DNA of 48,394 nt from Rhizobiales bacterium UBA3584. GTDB taxonomy: Bacteria > Pseudomonadota > Alphaproteobacteria > Rhizobiales > Devosiaceae. Positions 1 to 8,567 of the stretch are shown one piece after another (the stretch's first letter is position 1; each line of letters begins with the position of its first letter). The position numbers and the translations under genes were made by a program. The notes under the pieces are model-generated. The model worked only from the letters and a program-made list of their open reading frames with translations, ran no database searches and had not been told where the DNA came from. Where the stretch lies: NCBI GenBank assembly GCA_002375765.1, contig DFMV01000016.1, positions 1 through 48,394 on the forward strand. Direction: 5' to 3'.

Positions 1-194
1 GCCAGGATGCCGAAGGCGACGCCTGCGGAGAACAGCCCGACCAGCCCCGCGCCGATCAGGCCGGAGCCGGTCTGGTAGGCGAACTGCGCGGCGGCCAGCC
101 CGACGAAGAAGGGTAGCGCGTAAATGGCGAGCGTGTAGGCGAGAAGGCAGAGAAGCGCGACCAGCGCAACGCTCATGAACATGACGGCGACCAT
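1..194 (-). CDS. Small membrane protein, C-terminus off window
   Basis: This gene reads leftwards from ATG at 194 and runs off the window edge after about 64 codons, so it is partial. The visible part is almost wholly hydrophobic. One membrane segment lies at about residues 3-33, and a glycine/alanine-rich second segment follows from about residue 47. An AAAGGAAC ribosome binding site sits about 8 nt upstream, which supports the start. I do not recognise a named family. Small membrane proteins of this kind often sit next to the long ParB-like gene in alphaproteobacterial integrative elements, so it is probably part of the island backbone (inference). No function can be assigned. Confidence 0.6.
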   Translation of the reverse strand, partial: MVAVMFMSVALVALLCLLAYTLAIYALPFFVGLAAAQFAYQTGSGLIGAGLVGLFSAGVAFGIL

Positions 195-297
195 GATTTT
201 GTTCCTTTGACTTTGCAGCACCGCCTTTCGCGCAGTCGTCAACACCGTCGCTGCGCATCTTTATGGTGCCGTTATCGTTCCAAACTGTCGAGGTCAT

Positions 298-331
298 CCG
301 GCCGCGCGGGGAAGCCGCGCGGCCGCGATTT
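298..331. terminator. Strong GC hairpin between parB and membrane gene
   Basis: A perfect stem GGCCGCGCGG / CCGCGCGGCC (300-309 and 315-324) with a 5-nt loop lies just past the parB stop. It is followed on the plus strand by a GATTTTT run. For leftward transcripts the U-tract is missing. It may act as an intercistronic or processing hairpin rather than a clean intrinsic terminator. Confidence 0.55.
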
Positions 332-377
332 TTGGGGGCGGAAGACCGGGACCGCTTGCGCGACCCCGGCCCACCTT

Positions 378-2483
378 TCATTCCGCCGCGACGGGGAAAG
401 CCTCGTCCTCCGTGGCCTCGGCGCTCTCGGCGTCCGGCATGTCCTCGGCCAAGGCGGAAGCCTTCGGCTGCTCGTCGGCCAGCCATGCGGGCCGTTCAGT
501 GCGCAGCACGGGCGGCAGCCAGCCGGTTCCGGCCAGAAGCCGCTCGGCGGCTTCCGCCATTTCCGGCTTCTTCCTGTCCGCTATCCGCTCCGCCGCCTCG
601 TCGCCAAGGGCATCGCGCACGGCGGCGAGGATTTGCGCCTTGGTGACACGCCCGAGATAGGCCCGAACCGTGGGCGTCCAGTGCGCCGTCATGTCGAGCG
701 CCACCGCCGTCGCCAGCCTGTCGGCGGTGGCGAGCGCATGGCGCTTGTGGGTTTCCCACGGCTGCTTGACGGCATTGACGGTCAGCGAAGCGCAATGCGC
801 GAACAGGGCCATGACGCTGGCATGATCCAGTCCGGCGATGAAGCCCCAAAGGTCCGCCACGTCGCGCGGCATGTCTGCCGCCCATCCGGCATGGCGATCC
901 TCCAATGCCTTCGCCGCCGCCGTGTCCTCGATCCCGTCCGCGTGGCTGGCGAGGTAGCTGCTCGTCGGGCGGATTTCGAGGCAATGGGCATCCCCGCCAC
1001 CGCGATAGAAGGTCTGCGCGGCAAGCGCATGGGTGACGGCGATTAGCGCCATGTCCGGCTGCTCGCCAAGGGCGAGACGCAGGGCAAGGGTGCAATGCGC
1101 AGTCAGGTCGCGGATGAGCGAGTCCGACAGCGGCTTGCCGTCTTCCTCCGCATCCTCGTCCTCGGGCTCGAGCGCGGAAACATGGTTCCCGTCCTCGTCA
1201 TGCTCGCCATCGTCCATGACTTCGCCATGGGCGTTGACGCGCACCCCGTCGATGACGGTGCTGCCGTCCTCCGCGTCGGGTTCCTCCGGTTCCGGGGCTT
1301 CGTCCTCGGGGCGGATGAACCCGCGCTCGATCCGGGCTTCTCCGTCATGGTTCAGAACCACGAACACGCCAGCGCGCGCGATCTCGTCGGCCTCATAGGC
1401 ATGACGCTTGCCGTCGATCCGCTCGATTTCGGCTTCAAGCTCCGCGAAGCGCTGATCCACTTCCGGCGGCAGGTCCACGTCCGCGTCCTCCCATTCCGCC
1501 GACAGGCGTTCAAGTTCCTCCTGCGCGGCGTCGTAGGCGGCTTTGTCTTCTTCCGAAAGCTCCACCGGCTGCGGATAGGTGCGGCGCAGTCCATGGGCGT
1601 GGGGCCAGTCGATATGGGGCGAAACCCATTTCCATCCCTCGGCTTCCTGAACCTGCGCCGCGATGCCTTCCAGCTTGTCGAGGGCCAGTCGGTCGAGCAA
1701 CGCGGCATCCTCGTAGAAGCCGCCGCGATCCTCGGTGAACAGGTCGCGGATGATGGTGCCGCCCGCCTCCGAATAGGCTTCCGCGCCGACAAGGATCGCG
1801 CGCCGGTCGGTTGCCGCCACGTTGCTGGCGGTCAGGTCGCGGCGAATGATCCACGGCTCGCGGTTGTAGGACAGGTTTTCGTAAACCTGTTCCTGCCGGG
1901 CATGGTCCTCGGTAATGGCGAAGGCCATCAACTGATCCAAGGTCAGATCGCCGTCACGATAGACCTGCATCAGCTTGGGGCTGATCGCGCCAAGGCGAAG
2001 CCGCTGTTTCACCACATGCGCGGTGAAGCCGAAGCGGGCCGCGATTTCCTCCGCGCCCCATCCGCGCGTTTCCGCAAGCTCGCGGAAGCGCTCGAACTGG
2101 TCGGCGGGGTGGAGGTCTTCGCGGGTCACGTTCTCGTCAAGGCTGATCTCGGCGGGATCGTTCGCCGTGTCGATGACGCAGCGGACGGGCTCGGTCCGCT
2201 TGATCTCCTTGCGCTTGGCGCGCAGCAACTGCGCCAGCCTGCGGCCTTCGCCGACACTCACCAGATAGCAGCCGGTCGGCTCGCCCTCCGCATCAGTTTC
2301 CGGCTCCACCACCAGATTTTGCAGGATGCCCTTGGCGGCGATGCTCGCCGCCTTCGCCTCGATGGACGCCTCGCTGTGCGGGGTCTTCCGGGCGTTCTGC
2401 GGGTGCTTCTTGAGCTTGTTGAGCGGGATGAAGACCGTTTCGCCATGTTCGGGAACGGTCGGGGTCTGTGTCTTCGTCGTCAT
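378..2483 (-). CDS. ParB-like island partition/nuclease-type protein
   Basis: This is a 701-residue ParB/Srx-fold protein. The N-terminal ParB domain (about residues 14-110) carries the GEGRRLAQLLRA box that matches the ParB nucleotide-binding motif. A helix-turn-helix region (about 155-190, GWGAEEIAARFGF) follows. The C-terminal two thirds are acidic (runs such as EPEEPDAEDG) and much longer than in chromosomal ParB proteins of about 300 residues. The start at 2483 is chosen because GGAAAG lies directly upstream and the ParB fold begins immediately. The reading frame stays open upstream, but its translation (PAGRR-like low-complexity text) looks non-coding. Long ParB-like proteins of this kind are a backbone gene of Hyphomicrobiales and Sphingomonadales integrative elements. 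No ParA partner is visible. Whether it partitions DNA, cuts it or regulates is not shown. Confidence 0.85.
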   Translation of the reverse strand: MTTKTQTPTVPEHGETVFIPLNKLKKHPQNARKTPHSEASIEAKAASIAAKGILQNLVVEPETDAEGEPTGCYLVSVGEGRRLAQLLRAKRKEIKRTEPVRCVIDTANDPAEISLDENVTREDLHPADQFERFRELAETRGWGAEEIAARFGFTAHVVKQRLRLGAISPKLMQVYRDGDLTLDQLMAFAITEDHARQEQVYENLSYNREPWIIRRDLTASNVAATDRRAILVGAEAYSEAGGTIIRDLFTEDRGGFYEDAALLDRLALDKLEGIAAQVQEAEGWKWVSPHIDWPHAHGLRRTYPQPVELSEEDKAAYDAAQEELERLSAEWEDADVDLPPEVDQRFAELEAEIERIDGKRHAYEADEIARAGVFVVLNHDGEARIERGFIRPEDEAPEPEEPDAEDGSTVIDGVRVNAHGEVMDDGEHDEDGNHVSALEPEDEDAEEDGKPLSDSLIRDLTAHCTLALRLALGEQPDMALIAVTHALAAQTFYRGGGDAHCLEIRPTSSYLASHADGIEDTAAAKALEDRHAGWAADMPRDVADLWGFIAGLDHASVMALFAHCASLTVNAVKQPWETHKRHALATADRLATAVALDMTAHWTPTVRAYLGRVTKAQILAAVRDALGDEAAERIADRKKPEMAEAAERLLAGTGWLPPVLRTERPAWLADEQPKASALAEDMPDAESAEATEDEAFPVAAE

Positions 2484-3012
2484 GGTCTTTCCTTTCATGG
2501 GCTCGGGTTGGAGCGCAGCGCTGCGCTGCAACCCTGCCCGTCGGCGAGACCGGGGGGTGCAAGGTGCAAGGGCGGACGGGCGGAGGGGGATCACCCGGCC
2601 TGCACAAGCGGATCGAAGTCGTGACGAAGGTGCGATGCTGGCATCCGCGCGGAAGGTCGGGGATACCGCCCGGCCGCCCTTGTGCCGCGCCAGGGGGCAG
2701 CGCCCCCAAGCAACCGGCCCGGCCAGAGCAAAGCGGCGGCCGGGTGTATGAACAGGATCAGGATGTGGGAAACCGGAAAGCCGAAGGCCCTGACACACTG
2801 ATCGCCGCATAATGCCGGGCGAGGTCTTCACGTGACCATGCGGAAGTGCCTCGTCCGCGCAGCAAGTCCGCTTCGCCTTGCAACTGAGATTTAGGCTCAG
2901 TCCTTTCTAAGCACCGTGAAATCGAATATCGAAATGATACGGCGGGTCGTGGGCAAACAAGGAAGAAATGCCTGAGTGGGGCGAGCGACTTTGCCATGTT
3001 TGGGGGCGAGCA
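2484..3012. other. Divergent intergenic region, parB / gajA
   Basis: This is a gene-poor stretch of 529 bp between divergent genes. It holds the 28-bp near-palindrome at 2506-2533. A GC-rich stretch without plausible coding follows to about 2750. A 6-bp inverted repeat ACTGAG-N7-CTCAGT lies at 2883-2901, and an A/T-richer section leads to gajA. Base composition changes from very GC-rich on the parB side to more A/T-rich near gajA, as expected at the join of backbone and cargo. No RNA gene was recognised. Confidence 0.5.
2506..2533. promoter_or_regulatory. 28-bp near-perfect palindrome upstream of parB
   Basis: The core AGCGCAGCGCTGCGCT (2512-2527) is a perfect 16-bp palindrome. The flanks GGTTG and CAACC extend the symmetry to 28 bp, with one G/G mismatch pair. 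It lies 22 bp upstream of the parB start codon. Its place and its size (16 bp is also the length of parS sites) suggest an operator or partition site for the ParB-like protein. The binding protein is inferred, not shown. Confidence 0.5.
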
Positions 3013-4809
3013 ATGAAAATCTACTCTGTGGCCATCGAGAACTTTCGTGGCATCCGCACGGCTACAATCGTGTTGCCCGATCATGCGGTGCTCATCGGTG
3101 ACAACAATACGGGAAAGTCGTCGGTGATCGAGGCCATCGACCTAGTTCTGGGACCGGATCGCCTCAACCGTCGTCCACCCGTGGATGAGCATGATTTCTG
3201 GCAGGGTCGTTATGTCGCCGCCGTGCCGGAGGGCGAGAACGCCGTCGAGGGCGATGCTCCCAAGATCAGGATTAACGTCACTATCGTTCATCTCTCCATC
3301 GAACAGCAGGCGCGGTTCGGCGGACATATCGAGTGGCTGAACGTCGAGACCGGCGATCTTTATGCAGAGGCTAACCCAGCAGGTGTCGATGCCGCCGCAA
3401 TCGTGGCAGCGTTGCGTGTAACATTCATTGGCGAATACAACTTCGATGAGGATGATTTCGACGGCAACACCTACTACACGCGCAGTCTCACGGAGGACGA
3501 TCCCCCAGCGACCTTCTCAAAGAAGGACAAGCAGCATTGCGGGTTCCTCTATCTGCGCTCGCTCAGGACCGGATCACGCGCTCTCAGCCTCGAACATGGC
3601 AGCCTGCTCGACATTATCCTGCGCCTAAAGGAAATCCGGCCGCAGATGTGGGAAGCAACCATCGCGACGCTCGCGGGCTTTGACGTGGCGAGTGACCCGG
3701 AGCTGGGGATTTCCGGCGTCTTGGAAAGTATCAACACGTCTTTGAAAAAATATGTCCCGCAAGAATGGGGAGCGAAGCCGCACCTCAAAGTATCCAGCCT
3801 CACCCGTGAGCATCTGCGCAAGGTCGTGACCGCGTTCATAGCCACGGGCAACGGCGACCATGCGGCACCGTTCTACCGACAGGGCACGGGCACCATCAAC
3901 ATGCTGGTGCTGGCGATGCTTTCGCAAATTGCCGAGGACAAGCAGAACGTGATCTTCGCTATGGAGGAGGTCGAGACCGCGATCCCGCCCTATGCGCAGA
4001 AGCGCATCGTGCATGAGCTACGCAAGCTCTCCGCGCAGTCGATCATCACCTCCCACTCTCCCTATGTGCTGGAGGAGTTCGGGCTGGAGCAAACCGTAAT
4101 TTTGGCGCGTTCCGACGGCGGCGACCTCAGCCAAGCGAAGATCGCGCTGCCTGACAGCGTGAAACACAAGCGCTATCGCCAGGAGTTCCGCACACGTTTC
4201 TGCGAAGGGCTGCTCGCCCGGCGGGTGCTGATCGCAGAGGGGGCGACCGAGGCGACCGCCTTTCCGGCAGCGGCGCGCCGGCTAGCGGAGTTGAACCCGG
4301 CAATCTATTCATCTCTGGAAGCGTTGGGGCTGTGCATCATCGACGCCGGTAGCGAAAGCCAGATTGCCGATCTGGCATTGCTTTACCGACGTCTTGGTAA
4401 GCGGACCTTCGCGGTTTGCGATAAGCAGACCGATGCCGCCAAAGGAGCTATCGAGGCGCAAGTTGAGCATCTTTTCATGCACGAGGAAAAGGGTATCGAG
4501 GATCTGGTGCTGAACAACACAACGGCGGCCGCGCTTGGGCGGTTCGCAGAGATGCTAGATTGGCCGCCGCATCTACTCGCGCAATATCCTGACCCCAAAG
4601 CTCAAGCTGTCGCCGCTCTTAAGGCATATTTTGGCTGGTCCAAGGGAAATTGGGGAATTGCGGAGTTTCTCGCCCAATGCACGGAGGCGGAGATTCCGCA
4701 ATGGATACGCGATGCCTGCATCGAACTGCGCAAGCGATGCGATCCTCCGCCGGCGCCGCCGGCGGCGGGCGCTAATGGTGGCGACCTGTTCGCTGACATT
4801 TTTGGCTAG
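3013..4809 (+). CDS. gajA: Gabija GajA-like OLD nuclease (ATPase + TOPRIM)
   Basis: This 598-residue class 2 OLD-family protein is predicted to cut phage or invader DNA. The ABC-type ATPase half has a Walker A motif GDNNTGKSS (29-37), a signature-like GTGTINML (291-298), Walker B VIFAMEEVE (313-321) and the switch histidine in SHSP (347-350). The TOPRIM half has AEGATEA (E409 and E413), IIDAGS (D444), VCDKQTD (D470), GIEDL (494-498) and a late lysine K544 in GWSKGNW. The acidic pair that many TOPRIM domains show as DxD reads D-K-Q here. The start at 3013 has a GGGGG stretch upstream and leads straight into the ATPase fold. An in-frame extension to 2968 looks non-native. The stop lies 11 bp before the gajB start, so the pair is co-transcribed. 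In known Gabija systems GajA binds DNA and is held in check by nucleotides until they are depleted. Confidence 0.85.
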   Translation: MKIYSVAIENFRGIRTATIVLPDHAVLIGDNNTGKSSVIEAIDLVLGPDRLNRRPPVDEHDFWQGRYVAAVPEGENAVEGDAPKIRINVTIVHLSIEQQARFGGHIEWLNVETGDLYAEANPAGVDAAAIVAALRVTFIGEYNFDEDDFDGNTYYTRSLTEDDPPATFSKKDKQHCGFLYLRSLRTGSRALSLEHGSLLDIILRLKEIRPQMWEATIATLAGFDVASDPELGISGVLESINTSLKKYVPQEWGAKPHLKVSSLTREHLRKVVTAFIATGNGDHAAPFYRQGTGTINMLVLAMLSQIAEDKQNVIFAMEEVETAIPPYAQKRIVHELRKLSAQSIITSHSPYVLEEFGLEQTVILARSDGGDLSQAKIALPDSVKHKRYRQEFRTRFCEGLLARRVLIAEGATEATAFPAAARRLAELNPAIYSSLEALGLCIIDAGSESQIADLALLYRRLGKRTFAVCDKQTDAAKGAIEAQVEHLFMHEEKGIEDLVLNNTTAAALGRFAEMLDWPPHLLAQYPDPKAQAVAALKAYFGWSKGNWGIAEFLAQCTEAEIPQWIRDACIELRKRCDPPPAPPAAGANGGDLFADIFG

Positions 4810-4820
4810 AGTGCTCTGCT

Positions 4821-6644
4821 ATGGTCGAGTTGACGAAGGCCCAACAGGATGTGCTTGCCACGGACGGCTATCAACTCGTCACCGGCGGCCCCGGATCGGG
4901 CAAGACCACGGTTTCTATCCTCAAGGCAGCGAAAATCGCGCGTGAGGCATTGCGACCGGAGCAACGTATCCTTTTTCTCAGCTTCGCCCGTGCAACCGTA
5001 TCCCGCGTCCTGGAGGCCATGGATGAGGAAAGCCGGATTTCACGAGACGAAAAGCGACGTATTGAGGTGGACACCTACCATGCGTTCTTCTGGCGCATCC
5101 TCAAGACGCACGGCTATCTCGTAGGCTTTCCGCGCCGGCTGGCGATCCTGACACCACCTAACGAGGCCATCGCCCTATCGGCGGTGCGGAGTGGCTACAA
5201 GGCCAACTCCAAGCTCAGTGACGCGGAGAAGGCCGAAAAGAAAGCGCGCGAAGAGGCTGAACGGAACCGTCTGGCGAAGGAGGAAGGCCGGGTCTGTTTC
5301 GATCTTTTCGCCGACCGGGTTGCGACGTTGCTGCATGGTTCGGCGAAGGTTCGGACACTGATCTCAACCATGTATCCATTTATCATCCTCGATGAGTTTC
5401 AGGACACTAGCGCGGATCAATGGCGCGTAGTCCAGGCGCTTGGCGCGAACAGCACACTAATCGCACTGGCTGATCCCGAGCAGCGGATATTCGACTTCAT
5501 CGGTGCTGACCCCGAACGCTTGGATCATTTTCGCGCCGCGTTTCACCCCTCAGAACATGACCTAGCCGGAGACAACCACCGCAGCAAAGGCACCGAAATC
5601 GCCCTGTTCGGTAACGATGTCCTGAGCGGGAAATTCCGGCAAAGCAACTACAGTGGCATCGCTTTTCAGGGGTTTAAATCGAACCAGAACCAAGCCTTTG
5701 CTAGCTTGGTTGGTCATGTGCTCCAAGCACGCAAGCGTCTGATAGACAGCGGCAAACCTAATTGGTCGCTCGCGATCCTTGTGCCTACGAAGAAGATGAC
5801 CCGGTTGGTGTCGGATGTGTTGCGCGAGCCCTTTGGGCAGGTGCCAGCAATCGGACATACGGCGGCCGTTGATATGGATGGGCCGATTCTCGCGGCGGAG
5901 ATCGTAGCCTTCCTGCTTCAACAGGGGCGTCATGCCGGCCATTTCGACGAATTCTTGGACCTGCTCTGTAGTTACTACCATGGCCGGGGTGGCGCAGCGC
6001 CGACAGCGGGCGATCTGACGGAAGCGGCGCGTCTCAATGCAGCGCTCGGGAAATGGAATCAGTGCTTGGCAGTGGGGAAGGCACCTCCCAAAAACTCCGT
6101 GCTGAACGCGACTGCCGCGGTTTATGCGACCGCCCTAGATGTTGGCCTGACCGGCGATCCTGACCGCGATTGGGCTGCGATCCGCGCGGCGTTGGAGGCC
6201 GGCGGTTGTGCGAGATTGCGGGCGATAGCTGGAGACGTTCGCAACGTCCGCCTGCTCGAGCGCGGCACCCAGCTTCGGCAGGGCTTAACTCAAGATTGGC
6301 GAGATACCGGCGGCTATCTCAATGCTCTTGCCATCACGCGGCAATCCTTTGTGCAGGAGCATTTTGCCACGGCGCACAAGCCGGAAACCGGCGTGGTGGT
6401 GATGAATATGCACAAGGCCAAGGGGAAGCAATTCGATGAGGTCATCATCTTCGAGGGATGGCCAAGGCGTGCAAAAGGCAAGGTCGTGGCCAACTTCGAC
6501 CGGATCGTGCGTGAGAATATTGCTGCCGGGCCGATGATGCAGGCTCGACAGAATTTCCGCGTCAGCGTTACACGCGCAAAGCTACGCACCACAATCCTCA
6601 CGCCGGAGGATGATCCTTGTGTGTTGCTCACGGCATCTGGATAG
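4821..6644 (+). CDS. gajB: Gabija GajB-like UvrD-family helicase
   Basis: This is a 607-residue superfamily 1A helicase. It has Walker A GGPGSGKTT (22-30), motif Ia FLSFARAT (52-59), Walker B IILDEFQDTSADQ (188-200), motif III DPEQRIFDFIGA (218-229), motif V MHKAKGKQFDEV (530-541) and motif VI RVSVTRAK (580-587). All helicase motifs are intact. A charged helical insert rich in K and E (about 133-157) precedes Walker B. It is longer than the GajB first described (about 494 residues). The start at 4821 follows the nuclease gene by 11 bp. In Gabija, GajB is thought to use ATP on DNA ends and to join GajA in a complex. The nuclease plus UvrD-helicase order is what identifies the system. A different OLD/helicase pair remains possible. 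Confidence 0.83.
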   Translation: MVELTKAQQDVLATDGYQLVTGGPGSGKTTVSILKAAKIAREALRPEQRILFLSFARATVSRVLEAMDEESRISRDEKRRIEVDTYHAFFWRILKTHGYLVGFPRRLAILTPPNEAIALSAVRSGYKANSKLSDAEKAEKKAREEAERNRLAKEEGRVCFDLFADRVATLLHGSAKVRTLISTMYPFIILDEFQDTSADQWRVVQALGANSTLIALADPEQRIFDFIGADPERLDHFRAAFHPSEHDLAGDNHRSKGTEIALFGNDVLSGKFRQSNYSGIAFQGFKSNQNQAFASLVGHVLQARKRLIDSGKPNWSLAILVPTKKMTRLVSDVLREPFGQVPAIGHTAAVDMDGPILAAEIVAFLLQQGRHAGHFDEFLDLLCSYYHGRGGAAPTAGDLTEAARLNAALGKWNQCLAVGKAPPKNSVLNATAAVYATALDVGLTGDPDRDWAAIRAALEAGGCARLRAIAGDVRNVRLLERGTQLRQGLTQDWRDTGGYLNALAITRQSFVQEHFATAHKPETGVVVMNMHKAKGKQFDEVIIFEGWPRRAKGKVVANFDRIVRENIAAGPMMQARQNFRVSVTRAKLRTTILTPEDDPCVLLTASG

Positions 6645-6892
6645 GTCGCCGGGCTATTTTAGAGGGTCATGGAGGGCTATAGAGTAAACGTAGTTCTCAT
6701 CGCTATCCCGCGTGCCCCGCCATTTCCCCAAATTCCTGAAGTTGCCGGAAGCGAACCCCTGCATGCGCGGGTCCGGTAGCATCTGTCTCGTCGATTCCTA
6801 TGCTCGAGGGCAGGGGATAACGTGTGATTGATCTCGACACGGCCCGCGCCGATCGGGAACAGTGTGACCGCAGACAGCACGGGAGCCTCTTC
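6645..6892. other. Intergenic region, possible island right boundary
   Basis: This 248-bp stretch after gajB has no credible gene. It contains a directly repeated GGGCTAT (6651 and 6674). No tRNA, integrase or long direct repeat could be recognised. Gene content changes here from defence cargo to metabolic genes, so the island edge may lie in it (inference). Confidence 0.3.
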
Positions 6893-8563
6893 ATGACCAC
6901 CCGCACCGGCGGACAGATACTCGTCGATCAGCTCAAGATCCACGGCGCCGACCACGTGTTCTGCGTGCCAGGTGAAAGCTACCTGGCGGTTCTCGATGCA
7001 CTCTATGACGCGCCCGGGATCAGGACGATCACCTGCCGGCAGGAGGGCAACGCGGCCATGATGGCCGAGGCGCATGGCAAGCTCACCAATCGCCCGGGCA
7101 TTTGTATGGTCACCCGCGGACCGGGCGCGACCAATGCCAGTGCCGGGCTGCACGTGGCCATGCAGGACGCCACCCCGATGATTCTGTTTATCGGCCAGGT
7201 TGCCCGTGACCAGATCGAGCGCGAAGCGTTTCAGGAAATCGACTATCGCCGCATGTTCGGCCAGGTCACAAAGTGGACGGCCCAGATCGACGATGCGGCC
7301 CGGCTGCCCGAACTGATCGCACGCGCTTTCCGCGTCGCGACCAGCGGCCGCCCCGGACCGGTCGCCATTGCATTGCCGGAAGATATGCTGACCGAGATGG
7401 CCGAGGTGGACGATGCCTTACCCTTTGCGCCGCTCGAAAGCTGGCCGGGGCCCGCCCAATTGATGCAACTGCGCGAAATGCTCGCAGCAGCCCGGCGGCC
7501 CATGCTTTTGCTTGGCGGCGCGCCTTGGGATGAGGCATCGGTCGCCGCCATGCAGACTTTCGCCGAAGCCAACCATTTGCCGGTCATAACCACTTTCCGC
7601 CGCGCCGACCGGTTCGACAACGCCCATCCGCTCTACGCGGGCGATCTTGGCATCGGCCCCAACCCCAAACTGCTCAAGACCATCGAGGCGGCAGATCTTC
7701 TGCTCGTCATTGGCGCACGGCTCACCGAAATGACGACCGGAGGGTACACCCTGTTCGACATACCGGTCCCCAGGCAGACGCTGATCCACGTTCATCCGGA
7801 CCCCGAGGAGCTTGGCCGGGTCTATCATCCGGTCCTGGCGATCAATGCGACCCCGCGTGAATTTGCAAAGTCGCTTTCCGCGCTCGAACCGGTTTCCAAC
7901 CCGGTCTGGCAGGGCACGGGCGAGGCCGCGCATGCCGATTACACCGAGTGGCAGGTCTGCCCGGCCAACCCTGGCGACATCCAGCTTGGTACGGTCATGG
8001 CATGGCTCGAGGCCAACATGCCGGTTGAAACCATATACACCAACGGAGCGGGCAATTTCTCGGTCTGGCTCCACCGCTTCCATCGCTACCGGCGTCTGGG
8101 CACCGAACTGGCGCCCACGTCGGGGTCAATGGGATACGGGTTTCCTGCGGCCGTAGCGGCTTCGATCGTCAAACCCGGCAGCCCGGTTGTCTGTTTCGCC
8201 GGTGATGGCGATTTCCTAATGAGCGCGCAAGACCTGGCAACGGCCATGGCGGCAGGCGCCAAACCGATCACCATTGTCTTCAACAATGGCATTTTAGGCA
8301 CCATCCGCATGCATCAGGAGAACCATTATCCGGGGCGCATCTCTGCCACCGATCTGGTCAATCCCGATTTCGCCGCCTACGCCAGGGCATTCGGTGCGCA
8401 CGGTGAGACGGTCGCCACCACCGCCGAATTTGCGCCGGCCATGGAGCGCGCGCTGGCATCACGCCGGGCGGCGGTGATCGAACTCAAGCTCGATCCGCAG
8501 GCCATCACGCCTCGGACAACGCTGGATAAATTGCGTCAGGCCGCGTTGGACAAACGATCCTAG
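6893..8563 (+). CDS. ThDP-dependent acetolactate-synthase-like enzyme
   Basis: This 556-residue protein has the three-domain layout of the thiamine diphosphate decarboxylase/carboligase family. The catalytic glutamate is E51 in CRQEGNAA. The diphosphate/Mg2+ motif starts with GDGD at 437 and ends in NNG at 464-466. GPGATNASAG is the usual pyrimidine-domain loop. The start at 6893 is chosen because GGGAG (6880-6884) lies 8 nt upstream; an earlier in-frame GTG at 6824 lacks a binding site. The length matches acetolactate synthase, benzoylformate decarboxylase and 2-ketoarginine decarboxylase (AruI), so the reaction cannot be read from sequence. It lies beside a GABA pathway, so a 2-oxo-acid decarboxylase making an aldehyde for the local dehydrogenases is attractive but unproven. 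It converges on lysR with a 4-bp gap. Confidence 0.8.
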   Translation: MTTRTGGQILVDQLKIHGADHVFCVPGESYLAVLDALYDAPGIRTITCRQEGNAAMMAEAHGKLTNRPGICMVTRGPGATNASAGLHVAMQDATPMILFIGQVARDQIEREAFQEIDYRRMFGQVTKWTAQIDDAARLPELIARAFRVATSGRPGPVAIALPEDMLTEMAEVDDALPFAPLESWPGPAQLMQLREMLAAARRPMLLLGGAPWDEASVAAMQTFAEANHLPVITTFRRADRFDNAHPLYAGDLGIGPNPKLLKTIEAADLLLVIGARLTEMTTGGYTLFDIPVPRQTLIHVHPDPEELGRVYHPVLAINATPREFAKSLSALEPVSNPVWQGTGEAAHADYTEWQVCPANPGDIQLGTVMAWLEANMPVETIYTNGAGNFSVWLHRFHRYRRLGTELAPTSGSMGYGFPAAVAASIVKPGSPVVCFAGDGDFLMSAQDLATAMAAGAKPITIVFNNGILGTIRMHQENHYPGRISATDLVNPDFAAYARAFGAHGETVATTAEFAPAMERALASRRAAVIELKLDPQAITPRTTLDKLRQAALDKRS

Positions 8564-8567
8564 GCGA

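Noticed and set aside
207..2624. Rightward open frames across parB
   Set aside because: They are antisense to parB, with R/G/A-rich low-complexity translation and no recognisable domain.
2827..2835. TTCACGTGA, resembling the centre of the canonical parS site, near parB
   Set aside because: Only about 9 of 16 parS positions match and the flanks break symmetry with the consensus; an 8-9 bp palindrome is expected by chance. The 28-bp palindrome at 2506-2533 is a better candidate.
2968..3012. N-terminal extension of GajA
   Set aside because: The extra 15 codons have no ribosome binding site and precede the canonical start of the OLD ATPase fold.
3013..3027. First 15 bases of gajA are identical to those of the SBP gene at 13706
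   Set aside because: ATGAAAATCTACTCT encodes MKIYS in both, but the proteins are unrelated and similarity stops there; taken as coincidence.
6651..6680. GGGCTAT direct repeat considered as an island attachment site
   Set aside because: Seven bases only 23 bp apart cannot flank an island; no second copy is seen at the other, off-window end.
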